A stretch of 64,000 nucleotides of DNA from Chitinophaga sp. CB10 (GTDB taxonomy: Bacteria > Bacteroidota > Bacteroidia > Chitinophagales > Chitinophagaceae), in assembly GCA_001870995.2 (NCBI GenBank), contig MLAV02000005.1, forward strand, positions 124,001-188,000, in the 5' to 3' direction. Positions 1-8,939 of the stretch are shown piece by piece. The translations under genes were made by a program, and so were the position numbers. How positions within the stretch are numbered: the stretch's first letter is position 1; every line of letters begins with the position of its first letter. Under the pieces are notes generated by a model that saw nothing but the letters and a program-made list of their open reading frames with translations, did no database searches and was not told the origin of the DNA.

Positions 1-377
1 GATTAAAAGAGATGGAACAATTTCCGTTAACAACAACAGCAGGCAGGCATTGCACCGGCCGGTAACGTATTGGATGATGGCTGTTGATAACGCGATAACT
101 GATTCATGGTTGAAAAAATTTACATGGTTGACCGGGCTACCCCGGAGGTAACTTCAATAAAGTAATAAGGTGCTTTGTGTGGTGGGAACAAAGACTTTCG
201 CCAGAAATGGCGACTGGTGGTGGTAAATTCTAAATAGTCTACTAAAACTGTAGACAAATATACAACGCGATTTTAAAACCGCAAATAATTTCAGAAAAAA
301 ATATAGCCATGGCCGTTTGATATTCGTTAAATTGAGCCCGTTATTTCCGTGGAAATAGCTACTAAAACGTTACAACA
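1..377. other. left-edge region without a recognised gene
   Basis: No convincing coding region is seen on either strand before the dipeptidase gene. The last 100 bases are AT-rich and would hold the promoter of that gene, but I found no clean TAnnTTTG element. The first 150 bases could be the tail or leader of a gene lying outside the window. Confidence 0.4.
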
Positions 378-1823
378 ATGGAATGGAAAGACCTTCAGCC
401 ACAGGCACTGTGGTCCTATTTCGCCGCACTGAACGCGATCCCAAGGGCTTCTAAAAAAGAGGCGGCAGCTATTGAATTTGTGATCAAATTCGGAGAGCAG
501 CTGGGCCTGCCTGCTACGCGGGATAAAGCGGGCAACGTCGTGATTAAAAAACCTGCTACCCCTGGTATGGAAGGCAGGAAAACGGTGGTGCTGCAATCCC
601 ACCTGGATATGGTGCATCAGAAAAACAACGATACCAATTTCGACTTTGATACGCAAGGCATTGATATGTATATCGATGGCGACTGGGTAAAAGCCCGGGG
701 GACGACGCTTGGCGCAGACAATGGCATCGGCGTGGCGGCGATTATGGCTATACTGGCTGATAAAAGTTTGCAACATGGCCCGTTGGAGGCGCTGTTTACC
801 ATTGATGAGGAGACCGGGATGACGGGCGCCATACAGCTGGACCCATCCATGATCAGCGGCAGCATCCTGCTGAACCTGGATACAGAGGAAGAACATGCCT
901 TTACGATAGGTTGCGCGGGCGGGCTGGACACCAATACCCGCGGGGAATACCAGCAGGTGCCTGCCGGCGATGGCTTCCTCTCTTACATCATCGAACTGAA
1001 AGGATTACTGGGCGGGCACTCCGGTATGGATATCCACAAAGGCAGAGGCAACGCCAACAAGCTCATGAACCGGCTGCTGTATAAAGCGCAGCCCCTGTTT
1101 GATATACAACTGGTAAGCATAAACGGGGGAAGTTTGCGTAATGCCATCCCGAGGGAAAGCACTGCACAGGTACTGATCTCCAAAGCGGAAGAAGCGGATT
1201 TCCTGGAGTTTATCAGCAGCTTCACCGCTACGCTGAAAGAAGAATACAGCGCTATCGAAAAAGACTTAACCATCGAGTTGAAAAAGGCGACTAATCCTGG
1301 CCTCATGATGGAGCCGGCATATTTTGAAAAACTGACCCGTGCCCTGTATGCCATGCCAAACGGGGTTTACAGGATGAGCCCTGAAATCAGCGGGCTGGTA
1401 GAAGCTTCTACCAACCTGGCGCGCGTGCTCGTCAAAGACGGCGTTTTCACCACACAATCCCTGCAACGCAGCAGCGTGGATAGTACCAAAGAGGATGTGG
1501 CTTACGCGGTAAGGGCAGGCCTGGAAAATATCGGTTGCGAGATTAACCAGGAAGGCGGCTACCCCGGCTGGAAGCCTAACCCGAATTCTGAAATCCTCGG
1601 GATTATGACTAAGCTGTTTGAGGCGCAGTATGGCAAAACGCCGGAAGTGGGGGCAGTACATGCAGGCCTGGAATGCGGCATACTCGGCTCCCACCTGCCT
1701 GGTATGGATATGATTTCATTTGGTCCAACTATTTTGGATGCGCATTCGCCTAAGGAAAGAGTGCAGATATCATCTGTGGAAAGGTTTTATCAGTTGCTGA
1801 CGAATACGCTGAAAGCGATATAG
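378..1823 (+). CDS. pepD: aminoacyl-histidine dipeptidase (cytosol nonspecific dipeptidase, M20)
   Basis: This is a cytosolic zinc aminopeptidase of the M20 family (PepD) that splits Xaa-His and other dipeptides and so recycles peptide-derived amino acids. The 481-residue length is normal for the family. Visible M20 landmarks are the QSHLDMVHQK metal-binding motif near residue 75, the GADNGIG motif with the bridging Asp near 114, the IDEETGM catalytic/metal Glu pair at 144-145, and a late HAGLECG motif. The lid domain segment GLLGGHSGMDI follows the expected order. The gene stands alone, is followed by a strong terminator, and faces the convergent permease gene. The ATG start gives the usual N-terminus with no leader. 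Confidence 0.93.
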   Translation: MEWKDLQPQALWSYFAALNAIPRASKKEAAAIEFVIKFGEQLGLPATRDKAGNVVIKKPATPGMEGRKTVVLQSHLDMVHQKNNDTNFDFDTQGIDMYIDGDWVKARGTTLGADNGIGVAAIMAILADKSLQHGPLEALFTIDEETGMTGAIQLDPSMISGSILLNLDTEEEHAFTIGCAGGLDTNTRGEYQQVPAGDGFLSYIIELKGLLGGHSGMDIHKGRGNANKLMNRLLYKAQPLFDIQLVSINGGSLRNAIPRESTAQVLISKAEEADFLEFISSFTATLKEEYSAIEKDLTIELKKATNPGLMMEPAYFEKLTRALYAMPNGVYRMSPEISGLVEASTNLARVLVKDGVFTTQSLQRSSVDSTKEDVAYAVRAGLENIGCEINQEGGYPGWKPNPNSEILGIMTKLFEAQYGKTPEVGAVHAGLECGILGSHLPGMDMISFGPTILDAHSPKERVQISSVERFYQLLTNTLKAI

Positions 1824-1845
1824 TTTAATCTCATTATAAACGGGA

Positions 1846-1878
1846 GGGAGTAACAGTGCGTGTTGCTCCCTTTTTTTT
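1846..1878 (+). terminator. rho-independent terminator of pepD
   Basis: A 10 bp stem (GGGAGTAACA pairing with TGTTGCTCCC, one G-U pair) with a 5-base loop is followed directly by eight T residues, 22 bases after the pepD stop codon. Confidence 0.9.
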
Positions 1879-1898
1879 CACATGTCATTGAAACAAAA

Positions 1899-1917
1899 AG
1901 GCCGGAATAATCCGGCC
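1899..1917 (-). terminator. terminator of the FtsX-type permease
   Basis: A perfect 7 bp stem (GGCCGGA/TCCGGCC) with a 4-base loop is followed on the minus strand by a T-run (A residues at 1895-1899). It lies 26 bases beyond the permease stop codon. Confidence 0.8.
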
Positions 1918-1942
1918 CTTGTTTCTTATGGGATCAATCAAC

Positions 1943-4315
1943 TTATTGTGATTTGAGACTGTGTACAGGATTGAGCAATGCCGCGCGGATCGCCTGGTAA
2001 CTCACCGTACATACGGTGATCAGCACCGCCAGCAATAATGCCGAGGCAAATAACAACGGACTGGGTTGCGTATGATAAGTGTATTTGCTCAGCCAGGAAT
2101 TCAGCCCCAGCCACGCTACCGGTATGGCAATCGCCCCGCCGATCAACACCAGTATGACAAACTGTGTACTCAGCAGCAGCCAGAGATTTGAAACAGAGGC
2201 CCCCATTACCTTGCGGATGGCAATCTCTTTGGTGCGGGTAGCAGCGGTTAAAGCCGCCAGGCCCAATAACCCGAGGCAGGAAACGAAAACGGCCAGTACG
2301 GCGAAGATCCCTGCCAGCTTGCCCGTCAGCGTTTCCATCCTGAACTTCTGCTGGTAATCCACATCTGCAAAGGTGTAGTTATACAAGTACATTGGATTGT
2401 ATTGTTGAAAAATACGCCCGGTTATTTTCAGCGCATCCGCCGTAGGCATTGTTGGCGACAGGCGATAGATCACCGTGCCGTTCTTTTCGCTGTGATGAAA
2501 AATTGTAGGCTCGCAGGGGGTGAACGGCGATACCATGAGCGCATCTTTTACCACACCCACTATCTCTGCCCGCTTATCGCCGCCCCAGGTAATGATTTGG
2601 CCTATGGGAGATGTAAGCCCCATCTGCTTTACAGCGGCTTCGTTCACAATCACCGCATTTGAATCAGCAGCGATAGTGCTGTGGAAGTCCCTACCCTCTT
2701 TGATTTGCATGCCGGTGGTAGCAAAGTAATCTTCCAGTACCGATACCCTTGCCACGTTCAGGTAATTGCCGGATGCAGCGGTTTTACCCTGCCAATCGTT
2801 TATAACGCTGTGCGACCATACTGCTGTAGTTGGGCTGGTAGCGGCGGTGACAGCCGTCACGGCGCCGGATGCCAGGAGGTCGTTTTTCAGCGCCCTGAAA
2901 TTGCGGTTCAGTTCGAGCGTCATGTCTGTGGCTACGAGCCCGGAAATATTATAACCGGTAGGCCGGGATTTTCCGTATTGTATCTGCTGATAAATAGTGG
3001 CTGTAGCGATAATCAAAGCTATGGAAGCGGCAAACTGAATAATCACCATCGTCTTCATCACTCCACTGCCCTTGTGGCCTGGCTCTTTTAATCCTTTCAG
3101 CACAATAACCGGGCGATGGGAGGATAGTACAAATGCGGGACGGCTGCCGGCCAGCAAAGTGACCAGTACAATAAACGCCAGCAGTACTGCCCATGCGGCA
3201 GGCTTGTCGTACGGCAGTTGCAGGTTGCTGCCGGCAAGCGCATTGAAAGATGGCAATGCGAAGGCTAATATCAGCAGGCTGCATACCGTAGCCATGAGCG
3301 TGAGTAAAAAAGATTGGGTGAGGAATTGTATGATCAGCTCGGCCTTACCCGAGCCAATCGCTTTACGCACGCCTACTTCTTTGGCGCGTTTATCTGATTG
3401 CGCAACGGAGAGGTTTACAAAATTGATGCAGGCAATGATCAGGATCAATATGCCTATGCTCATGAACATGCGTACATAACTGATAAACCCGCCGGCGGGC
3501 TTACCATTTTCAACTTTGTCATATAGCCGCCACAGTGATGCCGGATGTAGCATCGCGGTTAAATGGTTATCGCCCAGGCCTTTCTGAATCAGTTGCGACG
3601 CCTGTTTTGCAACCTGGTCAGGATTTACGCCGGGCGCCAGCTTCACAAAACAGGTAAAGGAATTGTTGCCAAAATCGGTACGTGCTTTCTGCATCCATTC
3701 ATTGACGGGAAGCAGTGCTTTAAATGGGAAAACAAAGTCAAACGGCACGCTGGCATTCGGAGGAACATCCGCTATTACGCCTGTTACCCGGAGGTTGAGC
3801 TGGTTGTCTACCTTTACAATTTTATTAAGCGGATCTGTATCTCCAAATAATGCTTTGGCCGTAGATCTGGTCAGCACTATACTGTTAGGGTCCTGTAACA
3901 AATCCCTGCCGCCTTTCAGCACGGGAATACGGAAAATATCGAGGAAGTCCTCGCCTGCGCCGCCGCCGGTAAATTCGTACTTCTTATCCCCCACCACGAA
4001 GGTGCGTTTGGAGAAAATGTCCGTAATGGCTGCCTTTTCCACACCGGTTATCTCCTGGCGCATTCCTTCCGTTAAGGGAATAGATACCCAGGGCATGGTT
4101 TCCATCTGCCCGTCATTATTGATATAATTGGTTTTAAGCTGATACACCTGCCTGTAATCCGGCAGGAATTTATTGTAGGAATACTGGTCATAAGCCCACA
4201 AACCTATGAGCAGCGTTACAGCCATGCCTATAGCTAACCCTGATACATTCAGCAGTGTATAGCCCGGATTGGACTTACAATTGCGCCAGGCGGATTTCAG
4301 GTAGTTGCGGATCAT
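1943..4315 (-). CDS. ABC transporter permease, FtsX/MacB type
   Basis: This is a 790-residue inner-membrane permease of the MacB/FtsX superfamily with two FtsX-like modules, each preceded by a large periplasmic MacB-type domain. Membrane segments are visible near residues 20-40, 280-305, 330-400, 420-445, 675-700, 725-750 and 760-785. The conserved sequences KEVGVRKAIGSG and KEIAIRKVMGAS mark the start of each FtsX core, as expected for this duplicated architecture. Members usually pair with a MacB-like ATPase and move lipoproteins, peptides or antibiotics, or act as mechanotransducers. No ATPase gene is in the window, so this is an orphan permease, which is common in Bacteroidota. The substrate is unknown. 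Confidence 0.88.
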   Translation of the reverse strand: MIRNYLKSAWRNCKSNPGYTLLNVSGLAIGMAVTLLIGLWAYDQYSYNKFLPDYRQVYQLKTNYINNDGQMETMPWVSIPLTEGMRQEITGVEKAAITDIFSKRTFVVGDKKYEFTGGGAGEDFLDIFRIPVLKGGRDLLQDPNSIVLTRSTAKALFGDTDPLNKIVKVDNQLNLRVTGVIADVPPNASVPFDFVFPFKALLPVNEWMQKARTDFGNNSFTCFVKLAPGVNPDQVAKQASQLIQKGLGDNHLTAMLHPASLWRLYDKVENGKPAGGFISYVRMFMSIGILILIIACINFVNLSVAQSDKRAKEVGVRKAIGSGKAELIIQFLTQSFLLTLMATVCSLLILAFALPSFNALAGSNLQLPYDKPAAWAVLLAFIVLVTLLAGSRPAFVLSSHRPVIVLKGLKEPGHKGSGVMKTMVIIQFAASIALIIATATIYQQIQYGKSRPTGYNISGLVATDMTLELNRNFRALKNDLLASGAVTAVTAATSPTTAVWSHSVINDWQGKTAASGNYLNVARVSVLEDYFATTGMQIKEGRDFHSTIAADSNAVIVNEAAVKQMGLTSPIGQIITWGGDKRAEIVGVVKDALMVSPFTPCEPTIFHHSEKNGTVIYRLSPTMPTADALKITGRIFQQYNPMYLYNYTFADVDYQQKFRMETLTGKLAGIFAVLAVFVSCLGLLGLAALTAATRTKEIAIRKVMGASVSNLWLLLSTQFVILVLIGGAIAIPVAWLGLNSWLSKYTYHTQPSPLLFASALLLAVLITVCTVSYQAIRAALLNPVHSLKSQ

Positions 4316-4589
4316 ACATGAGAAATTTGAATTGGGTCAACTAATAGAATGCCACGCGACAAATTACTGATAATCAATTCTAAACAATCCTGAAACTGTT
4401 CGATTCCGAACACAAAAATATAAAACCGAACACCTATAAATTACCTCATCCCCTGCAAAAAATTGAATAAAAAATTTCAATGAAATAAGTTATTTTGGTA
4501 ATGACCTAGTGCACGTGGCTTGTTGCCCAAACTTCCCGGTTTAAATGTATGTAGCCTTGTGATCTGCTTTTTCAACCAAATACATATAT

Positions 4590-5894
4590 ATGTCGTTATC
4601 CAGATTCCTATTTTTAGTACTGATCCTATTTGCATTGGGATGCTCAAAAAGTGCGCTACCTCCGCAGCAACAGCAGTCGGATATTATCCAGGCCGCACGT
4701 AATTATTTTGAACAGCAACTTGTATCTGCCAACGCCGGCAGCAACGCCAGGATAGAAGGCAGCTTTGATCATGGCGGGCCACAATGGGAAGCCGCAACCG
4801 TCCGACGGTTAAGCAGGGGAACGGTTGTCCAGATACCGCTTGCAATTGAAGGCGCCCAGGGCGTCACCTTTGATGATCATATCCTTCCCATTCGATTCAA
4901 AGATTATCTATTAATCTTTAAAGACAAGGACAGTGTTTACCAAAATATTGTCATGCGTACTATTCCTACCGGATCAAACGCCACTGGTTTCTCGGGCTTC
5001 CTGTTCATGCAGGATTGGGCAGGCAACAACCAAAAGCGGCTAGCCATGGATTCCGGCAAGGTGATTAATCCCACAGCCCGAAGGGCCGGCAACAATAGCT
5101 TAAACACGGCGGCAACAATGAGTTGTGTCACGATTAACTATTATTACCAGGTAAATGGTGGCCCCTGGCAGTTTAATTTTTCCAACACTTATTGTTATAT
5201 AGCCAGTGGTGGTGATAGTGGTGGCAATAGCCCGGGGGACTGGCAGGAGTTACCTCCTGATGAAGGCAGTGGCGGTGGTGGCGGTGGTACAGGCGGAGGA
5301 GGAGGTACTACTCCGGGCAACACTACCCTGCCTCCGGTGATGCTGACAGATATAAGAAACTCCATCAATAACCCATGTATCTCGGCGACCCTGGGCCAGA
5401 TGAGTATGAACAAACTTACCAGCTCCATTGCAGAATTATTAAGAACTTGTTTTCAATTTGACAAGACGGTTACTGCGATTTTCCGTGATACCCCTTTATC
5501 CTACTCCCAAGATGGCTTTACCCAAGGGTCAAAATCAGGAAATTATATGACATTTGATATAACGATTAATTCGAATCTTGGCAATGGATCCAGGGAATAC
5601 ATTGCTGCTACTATTATGCATGAGATATTGCATGCTTATTACAGGCTGGAGTATAATAAAAGCAATGATCCATGGGACCATGGACAAATGGCAGGAACGG
5701 ATTTTTTTGATAAAATGAAGACAGCCCTGATAGAAATGTATCCCAATTTGTCACCGACGGATGCAGAAGCGCTAGTATGGAGCGGATTGCAATCAACCAG
5801 TCAATATCTGTCCTTACCACAAAGTGACCGAAATAGGATTGAATTCACTTACACCAACTTTAAGGTTGGAGTTTCCGGCACAAAATGTAAATAG
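4590..5894 (+). CDS. lipoprotein with putative zinc-metallopeptidase motif
   Basis: This is a 434-residue predicted lipoprotein. The signal peptide ends in the lipobox FALGC (Cys at residue 18), so the mature protein should be anchored in the outer or inner membrane. The N-terminal half (to about 200) is followed by a low-complexity Gly-rich linker (about 210-250), and then by a C-terminal domain with HEILH at residues 344-348 and a further His in WDHGQM about 20 residues on. HExxH plus a downstream ligand is the pattern of a zinc peptidase, but I do not recognise the family, so proteolysis is an inference. It is followed after 33 bases by a second secreted-protein gene, probably one operon. 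The start was chosen because it gives the exact lipoprotein leader. Confidence 0.7.
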   Translation: MSLSRFLFLVLILFALGCSKSALPPQQQQSDIIQAARNYFEQQLVSANAGSNARIEGSFDHGGPQWEAATVRRLSRGTVVQIPLAIEGAQGVTFDDHILPIRFKDYLLIFKDKDSVYQNIVMRTIPTGSNATGFSGFLFMQDWAGNNQKRLAMDSGKVINPTARRAGNNSLNTAATMSCVTINYYYQVNGGPWQFNFSNTYCYIASGGDSGGNSPGDWQELPPDEGSGGGGGGTGGGGGTTPGNTTLPPVMLTDIRNSINNPCISATLGQMSMNKLTSSIAELLRTCFQFDKTVTAIFRDTPLSYSQDGFTQGSKSGNYMTFDITINSNLGNGSREYIAATIMHEILHAYYRLEYNKSNDPWDHGQMAGTDFFDKMKTALIEMYPNLSPTDAEALVWSGLQSTSQYLSLPQSDRNRIEFTYTNFKVGVSGTKCK

Positions 5895-5927
5895 TGCTTT
5901 TGGTGATCTATTTAAAAACATTATTCC

Positions 5928-6494
5928 ATGAAAAGCGTCTTAATCCTGCTCCTGCTGGTAACAACCTGTTGTTGCTACGCGCAGGAAGGTATTACTTACC
6001 CGAGGTATATAGATTATTTCAGCGCTGCGCCCACTGCTCCATTCCCAATCACCGAGGATGGGAAAACTAGCATCTATGCGATCAAACTGGAATATGATAA
6101 TGGCCGGCTGGTAGAGCCAATAGTGTTTTCAAAAAACAGCACCAGGCTGTTTATGGACTTCATAAAAAGGCACCTTCCTGACCTGGATACTTTTCCATGG
6201 TACAAATTTATTCCAGCCGTAAAAGGACTTCCACACTATAAAGTCTGGTGGCTGCATAGTTATACCCCGGATGACTACCATAGCAGATTATATCCTTTTT
6301 CATCGGATGAATATGACCAAAGCCTGCGGGATGCTTTTCAACTCATGGAAGGGGAAATGGAACCTACTTTCATTGCTCCCCCCTATTCACTCCGGATCTA
6401 TCTTGGCCATAGAATACCGCCGCCTGCACAGCCGGCATTGGATACCGGCCAATACCCACCATCTCAGCAGAAAATAAAAAAGCCGCAGATATAA
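5928..6494 (+). CDS. hypothetical secreted protein
   Basis: This 188-residue protein begins with a signal peptide (Lys-containing N-terminus, hydrophobic run to about residue 18, likely cleavage after CYAQ). The mature part is rich in Pro, Tyr and Trp and ends in a Pro/Gln-rich tail. I recognise no domain. It lies 33 bases downstream of the lipoprotein with the HExxH motif and is probably co-transcribed, so it may act with it in the envelope. The 3' end (GCCGCAGAT...ATCTGCGGC around 6481-6504) forms a hairpin over the stop codon that may serve as terminator. Confidence 0.6.
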   Translation: MKSVLILLLLVTTCCCYAQEGITYPRYIDYFSAAPTAPFPITEDGKTSIYAIKLEYDNGRLVEPIVFSKNSTRLFMDFIKRHLPDLDTFPWYKFIPAVKGLPHYKVWWLHSYTPDDYHSRLYPFSSDEYDQSLRDAFQLMEGEMEPTFIAPPYSLRIYLGHRIPPPAQPALDTGQYPPSQQKIKKPQI

Positions 6495-6508
6495 TCTGCG
6501 GCTTTTAA
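6480..6508 (+). terminator. terminator of the secreted-protein pair, overlapping the stop codon
   Basis: An AAGCCGCAGAT arm pairs with ATCTGCGGCTT, separated by only a few bases, and is followed by TTAACCTTG with a weak T-run. The stop codon of the upstream gene lies in the loop region. Confidence 0.6.
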
Positions 6509-6515
6509 CCTTGTG

Positions 6516-6586
6516 TTGCCCGACCTGGATTCGAACCAAGACAGTCAGAACCAAAATCTGATGTACTACCCTTATACTATCGGGCA
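6516..6586 (-). tRNA. tRNA-Gln (TTG)
   Basis: The minus strand folds as a complete cloverleaf: acceptor TGCCCGA/TCGGGCA, T8 A9, a D arm, an anticodon stem TCAGA/TCTGA with loop TTTTGGT giving anticodon TTG, and a TTCGAAT T loop. The discriminator base is A. CCA is not encoded. Confidence 0.95.
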
Positions 6587-6608
6587 AGGCCCCCTTTGTT
6601 TGGGATGG

Positions 6609-6638
6609 CAAAAGTATAACTTTTTTTGAATCTGCAAA
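6609..6638 (-). promoter_or_regulatory. promoter of tRNA-Gln
   Basis: The minus strand has a -7 element TACTTTTG (6609-6616) and a -33 TTTG (6635-6638) separated by 18 bp, which matches the Bacteroidota primary-sigma consensus. Start of transcription is expected about 16 bases before the mature tRNA. Confidence 0.7.
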
Positions 6639-6645
6639 AAAAATT

Positions 6646-7686
6646 TTAGAAACCCGCTTTTTCCGTGATCTGGTTGGGTTTGATCCATTCCATGCAGGCA
6701 TGATCGCCCCGGAAACAAGGCTTATTGCCGAACACGGAACAAGGCCGGCATGGGAGGTCATTTATCTGTACGGCATCGCTTTCCGACTGCCCATAGCCCA
6801 TGAAGCCGGCAAACGGATGGGTGGCGCCCCAGACGGATACCACTGGCACGCCGAATAAAGAAGCCAGGTGCATATTGGCGGAGTCCATGCTGATCATACG
6901 GTCCAGCTGACTGATCACCGTCAGCTCGTCCTTCAGGGAAAACCTGCCGGCCAGCGAAACGGTATTGGGATATTTGCCCGCCAGTTCCTGTAATAGCGCG
7001 GCTTCATTTTTCCCACCGCCGAAGAGCAGTATTTTATGGTTGGGGCGGGAAGATAAGGCCGCAATCACCTCTTCCATTTTCTCCAGCGGGTACATCTTTT
7101 CCCGGTAAGTGGCGAAAGGAGCTATTCCTATCCATTTTTCGAGACCTTTGGCGCCCACTACCGCCCTGGCGGCTTCCGTCAGCTCCCTGGGGCTAAAAAC
7201 GGGCTTTGTGCCCATTTCCAGTTGGATGCCCAGTTGCCGGAATACTGTTGCGTAGCGTTCAATGGTGGAGGTCAGGGGTTGCAGCACCTTATTTTCCTGG
7301 CGGGTAAGGGCCTTTTTTTCAGCCCGGCCTTTATCGATGGTACGCACCCGTACCCCCGTCAGCCGGAAAAAGGTACTCACGATTTTAGACCGCAGCACGT
7401 TGTGCAGGTCCGCTACCGCGGCAATATTGAACTGGCGCCGCAGCTCCCGGAATAACCGGTACAGGCCGGGAATCCCTTTATGGACGCCCTTAAAGTCCGC
7501 CGGATAAAAAGTCAGGCGGGGAATCCCCTCCGTGAGCGCACCCCAGTTTTTATTGGACACAAAAACGATCTGCAGGTCAGGATGGCTGTCCAACGCCTGT
7601 TTCATGACGGGAATGGTCATGGCCATATCGCCCAACGCGGAAAAGCGGAAGACGAGCAGTGTACGTCCGGTTGCTGCAGCTGCCAA
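6646..7686 (-). CDS. glycosyltransferase family 9 protein (heptosyltransferase-like)
   Basis: This 346-residue cytoplasmic-face glycosyltransferase belongs to family GT9 (ADP-heptose:LPS heptosyltransferase fold, GT-B). The N-terminal FRFSALGDMAMTIPV and the C-terminal SMDSANMHLASLFG / PVVSVWGATHP nucleotide-sugar motifs are characteristic. A Cys-rich tail (LPCRPCSVFGNKPC) is typical of Bacteroidota members. It probably adds a sugar to the lipopolysaccharide core or another envelope glycan. The DUF4254 gene lies 29 bases upstream on the same strand, a frequent partner. The ATG at the annotated start may be a few codons early, because the conserved region starts at about residue 8. Confidence 0.88.
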   Translation of the reverse strand: MAAAATGRTLLVFRFSALGDMAMTIPVMKQALDSHPDLQIVFVSNKNWGALTEGIPRLTFYPADFKGVHKGIPGLYRLFRELRRQFNIAAVADLHNVLRSKIVSTFFRLTGVRVRTIDKGRAEKKALTRQENKVLQPLTSTIERYATVFRQLGIQLEMGTKPVFSPRELTEAARAVVGAKGLEKWIGIAPFATYREKMYPLEKMEEVIAALSSRPNHKILLFGGGKNEAALLQELAGKYPNTVSLAGRFSLKDELTVISQLDRMISMDSANMHLASLFGVPVVSVWGATHPFAGFMGYGQSESDAVQINDLPCRPCSVFGNKPCFRGDHACMEWIKPNQITEKAGF

Positions 7687-7715
7687 AGTATTCGGATTTG
7701 AATGAGTGAATGCGG

Positions 7716-8321
7716 TTATTGCGCGCCTTTATACAGCACGGGATTCAGCGCAGGATCGTTGTACATCTTCATCTGTTTGTAGACTTTCATGTACTTCCTG
7801 CCTGCTGCGATATCTGTGAGCAGTTCTTCAATGGCGGTACCCAGGTCGCGGCGCTGCTCCAGCAGGATGTCCAGCTTGCGCTGGCAGGCTTCCCTGTGCT
7901 CCGGGGTAGCATCCTCACGGGTAGCCTCTTCCTGCATGTGATAGATCTTCAGCGCCAGGATGGAGAGGCGGTCGATTGCCCAGGCCGGGCTCTCGGTGTT
8001 GATTGCCGCGTCCGCAGCCGGCGTTACAGATTTGTATTTTTCGAGGAAATAGCTGTCGATATATTCCACTACATCCGTGCGTTCCTGGTTCGACTTATCA
8101 ATCCAGCGCTTGATGCCCAGCGCTTCCACCGGGTCGATATTCGGGTCGCGGATGATGTCTTCCAGGTGCCATTGCACGGTGTCGATCCAGTTTTTCAAAT
8201 AAAGCAGGTGCTCAATGCTGCTTTTGTCATATGGATTGCTGATGGCGCGATGCACATCGTTATACTGGTGGTAATCCAGTATGCTCTGGTTAAAAATCTG
8301 ATTGCACAGTTGAGTAAACAT
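7716..8321 (-). CDS. DUF4254 domain-containing protein
   Basis: This 201-residue soluble, largely helical protein of the DUF4254 family has no signal peptide. The conserved start (MFTQLCNQIFNQSILDYH) and the segment on binding-site-like acidic helices (NWIDTVQWHLEDIIRD) match what I recall of the family. Members sit beside GT9 glycosyltransferases in Bacteroidota, as here, so a role in LPS or glycan assembly is inferred only from context. The biochemical function is unknown. Confidence 0.8.
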   Translation of the reverse strand: MFTQLCNQIFNQSILDYHQYNDVHRAISNPYDKSSIEHLLYLKNWIDTVQWHLEDIIRDPNIDPVEALGIKRWIDKSNQERTDVVEYIDSYFLEKYKSVTPAADAAINTESPAWAIDRLSILALKIYHMQEEATREDATPEHREACQRKLDILLEQRRDLGTAIEELLTDIAAGRKYMKVYKQMKMYNDPALNPVLYKGAQ

Positions 8322-8939
8322 CTGTCAAAATTAGAAAGAATTTCCATATCTCGCAAAGCGGGTTATTTCCCGGGGATTTTAGGGAAAATAAAAAAGCGCA
8401 CGGTTGAAACCATACGCTTATTGTAAAAGATTGTCATGTGAATGTTCGAGAATGCAAATCGTGTAGGCATCAATGGTTATCTTGTGGATGTTTAATCCCG
8501 CAAGGTCATTACCTCATAATTTGTTACTCCCGCCAACGTACTGCTAAAACAATAGCATAGCCCGTCAGCGCTTGTATAAATATTTTTGAACTGTAATTTT
8601 TTTAAAAGAAGTACACATTACTCTATGGCAAAAATTTTTGAGGGTTTCAAAAAACAATCCAGTCACATTGATCAGTCACATTTCAATTACTGCCTTCGCA
8701 GCGGGAACAATCAATAGGCTTAAGTGGTTCTTTGATGCCGGACTATCAAACTCATTTCCTCATTGTGATGTCCTAAAGGGCCGATTTAATTTCAGGGTTT
8801 CAAATCATTTACTACTAATCGGGGAAACTGCCGCCTCATTATCTCTCTGCCTCTTGATGCAAATTAAAGTGGGCCACTGCAATATTATGTGCAGTGGCCC
8901 ATTTTTTTCATACAACGTTTGTGTTAAAATTTTAGCGGT
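8322..8939. other. 618 bp intergenic region
   Basis: No supported gene is present. The stretch holds AT-rich sequence likely containing the promoter of the DUF4254-GT9 pair near its left end, and a strong hairpin near its right end (8871-8900). A 114-codon plus-strand frame crossing the right part runs through that hairpin into the permease gene and looks spurious. Confidence 0.5.
8871..8908 (-). terminator. bidirectional hairpin terminator after the amino-acid permease
   Basis: A perfect GGGCCACTGC/GCAGTGGCCC stem of 10 bp (8871-8880 with 8891-8900) has T residues on the plus side (8902-8908) and a looser T-rich stretch on the minus side. It lies 31 bases beyond the permease stop codon. Confidence 0.8.
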
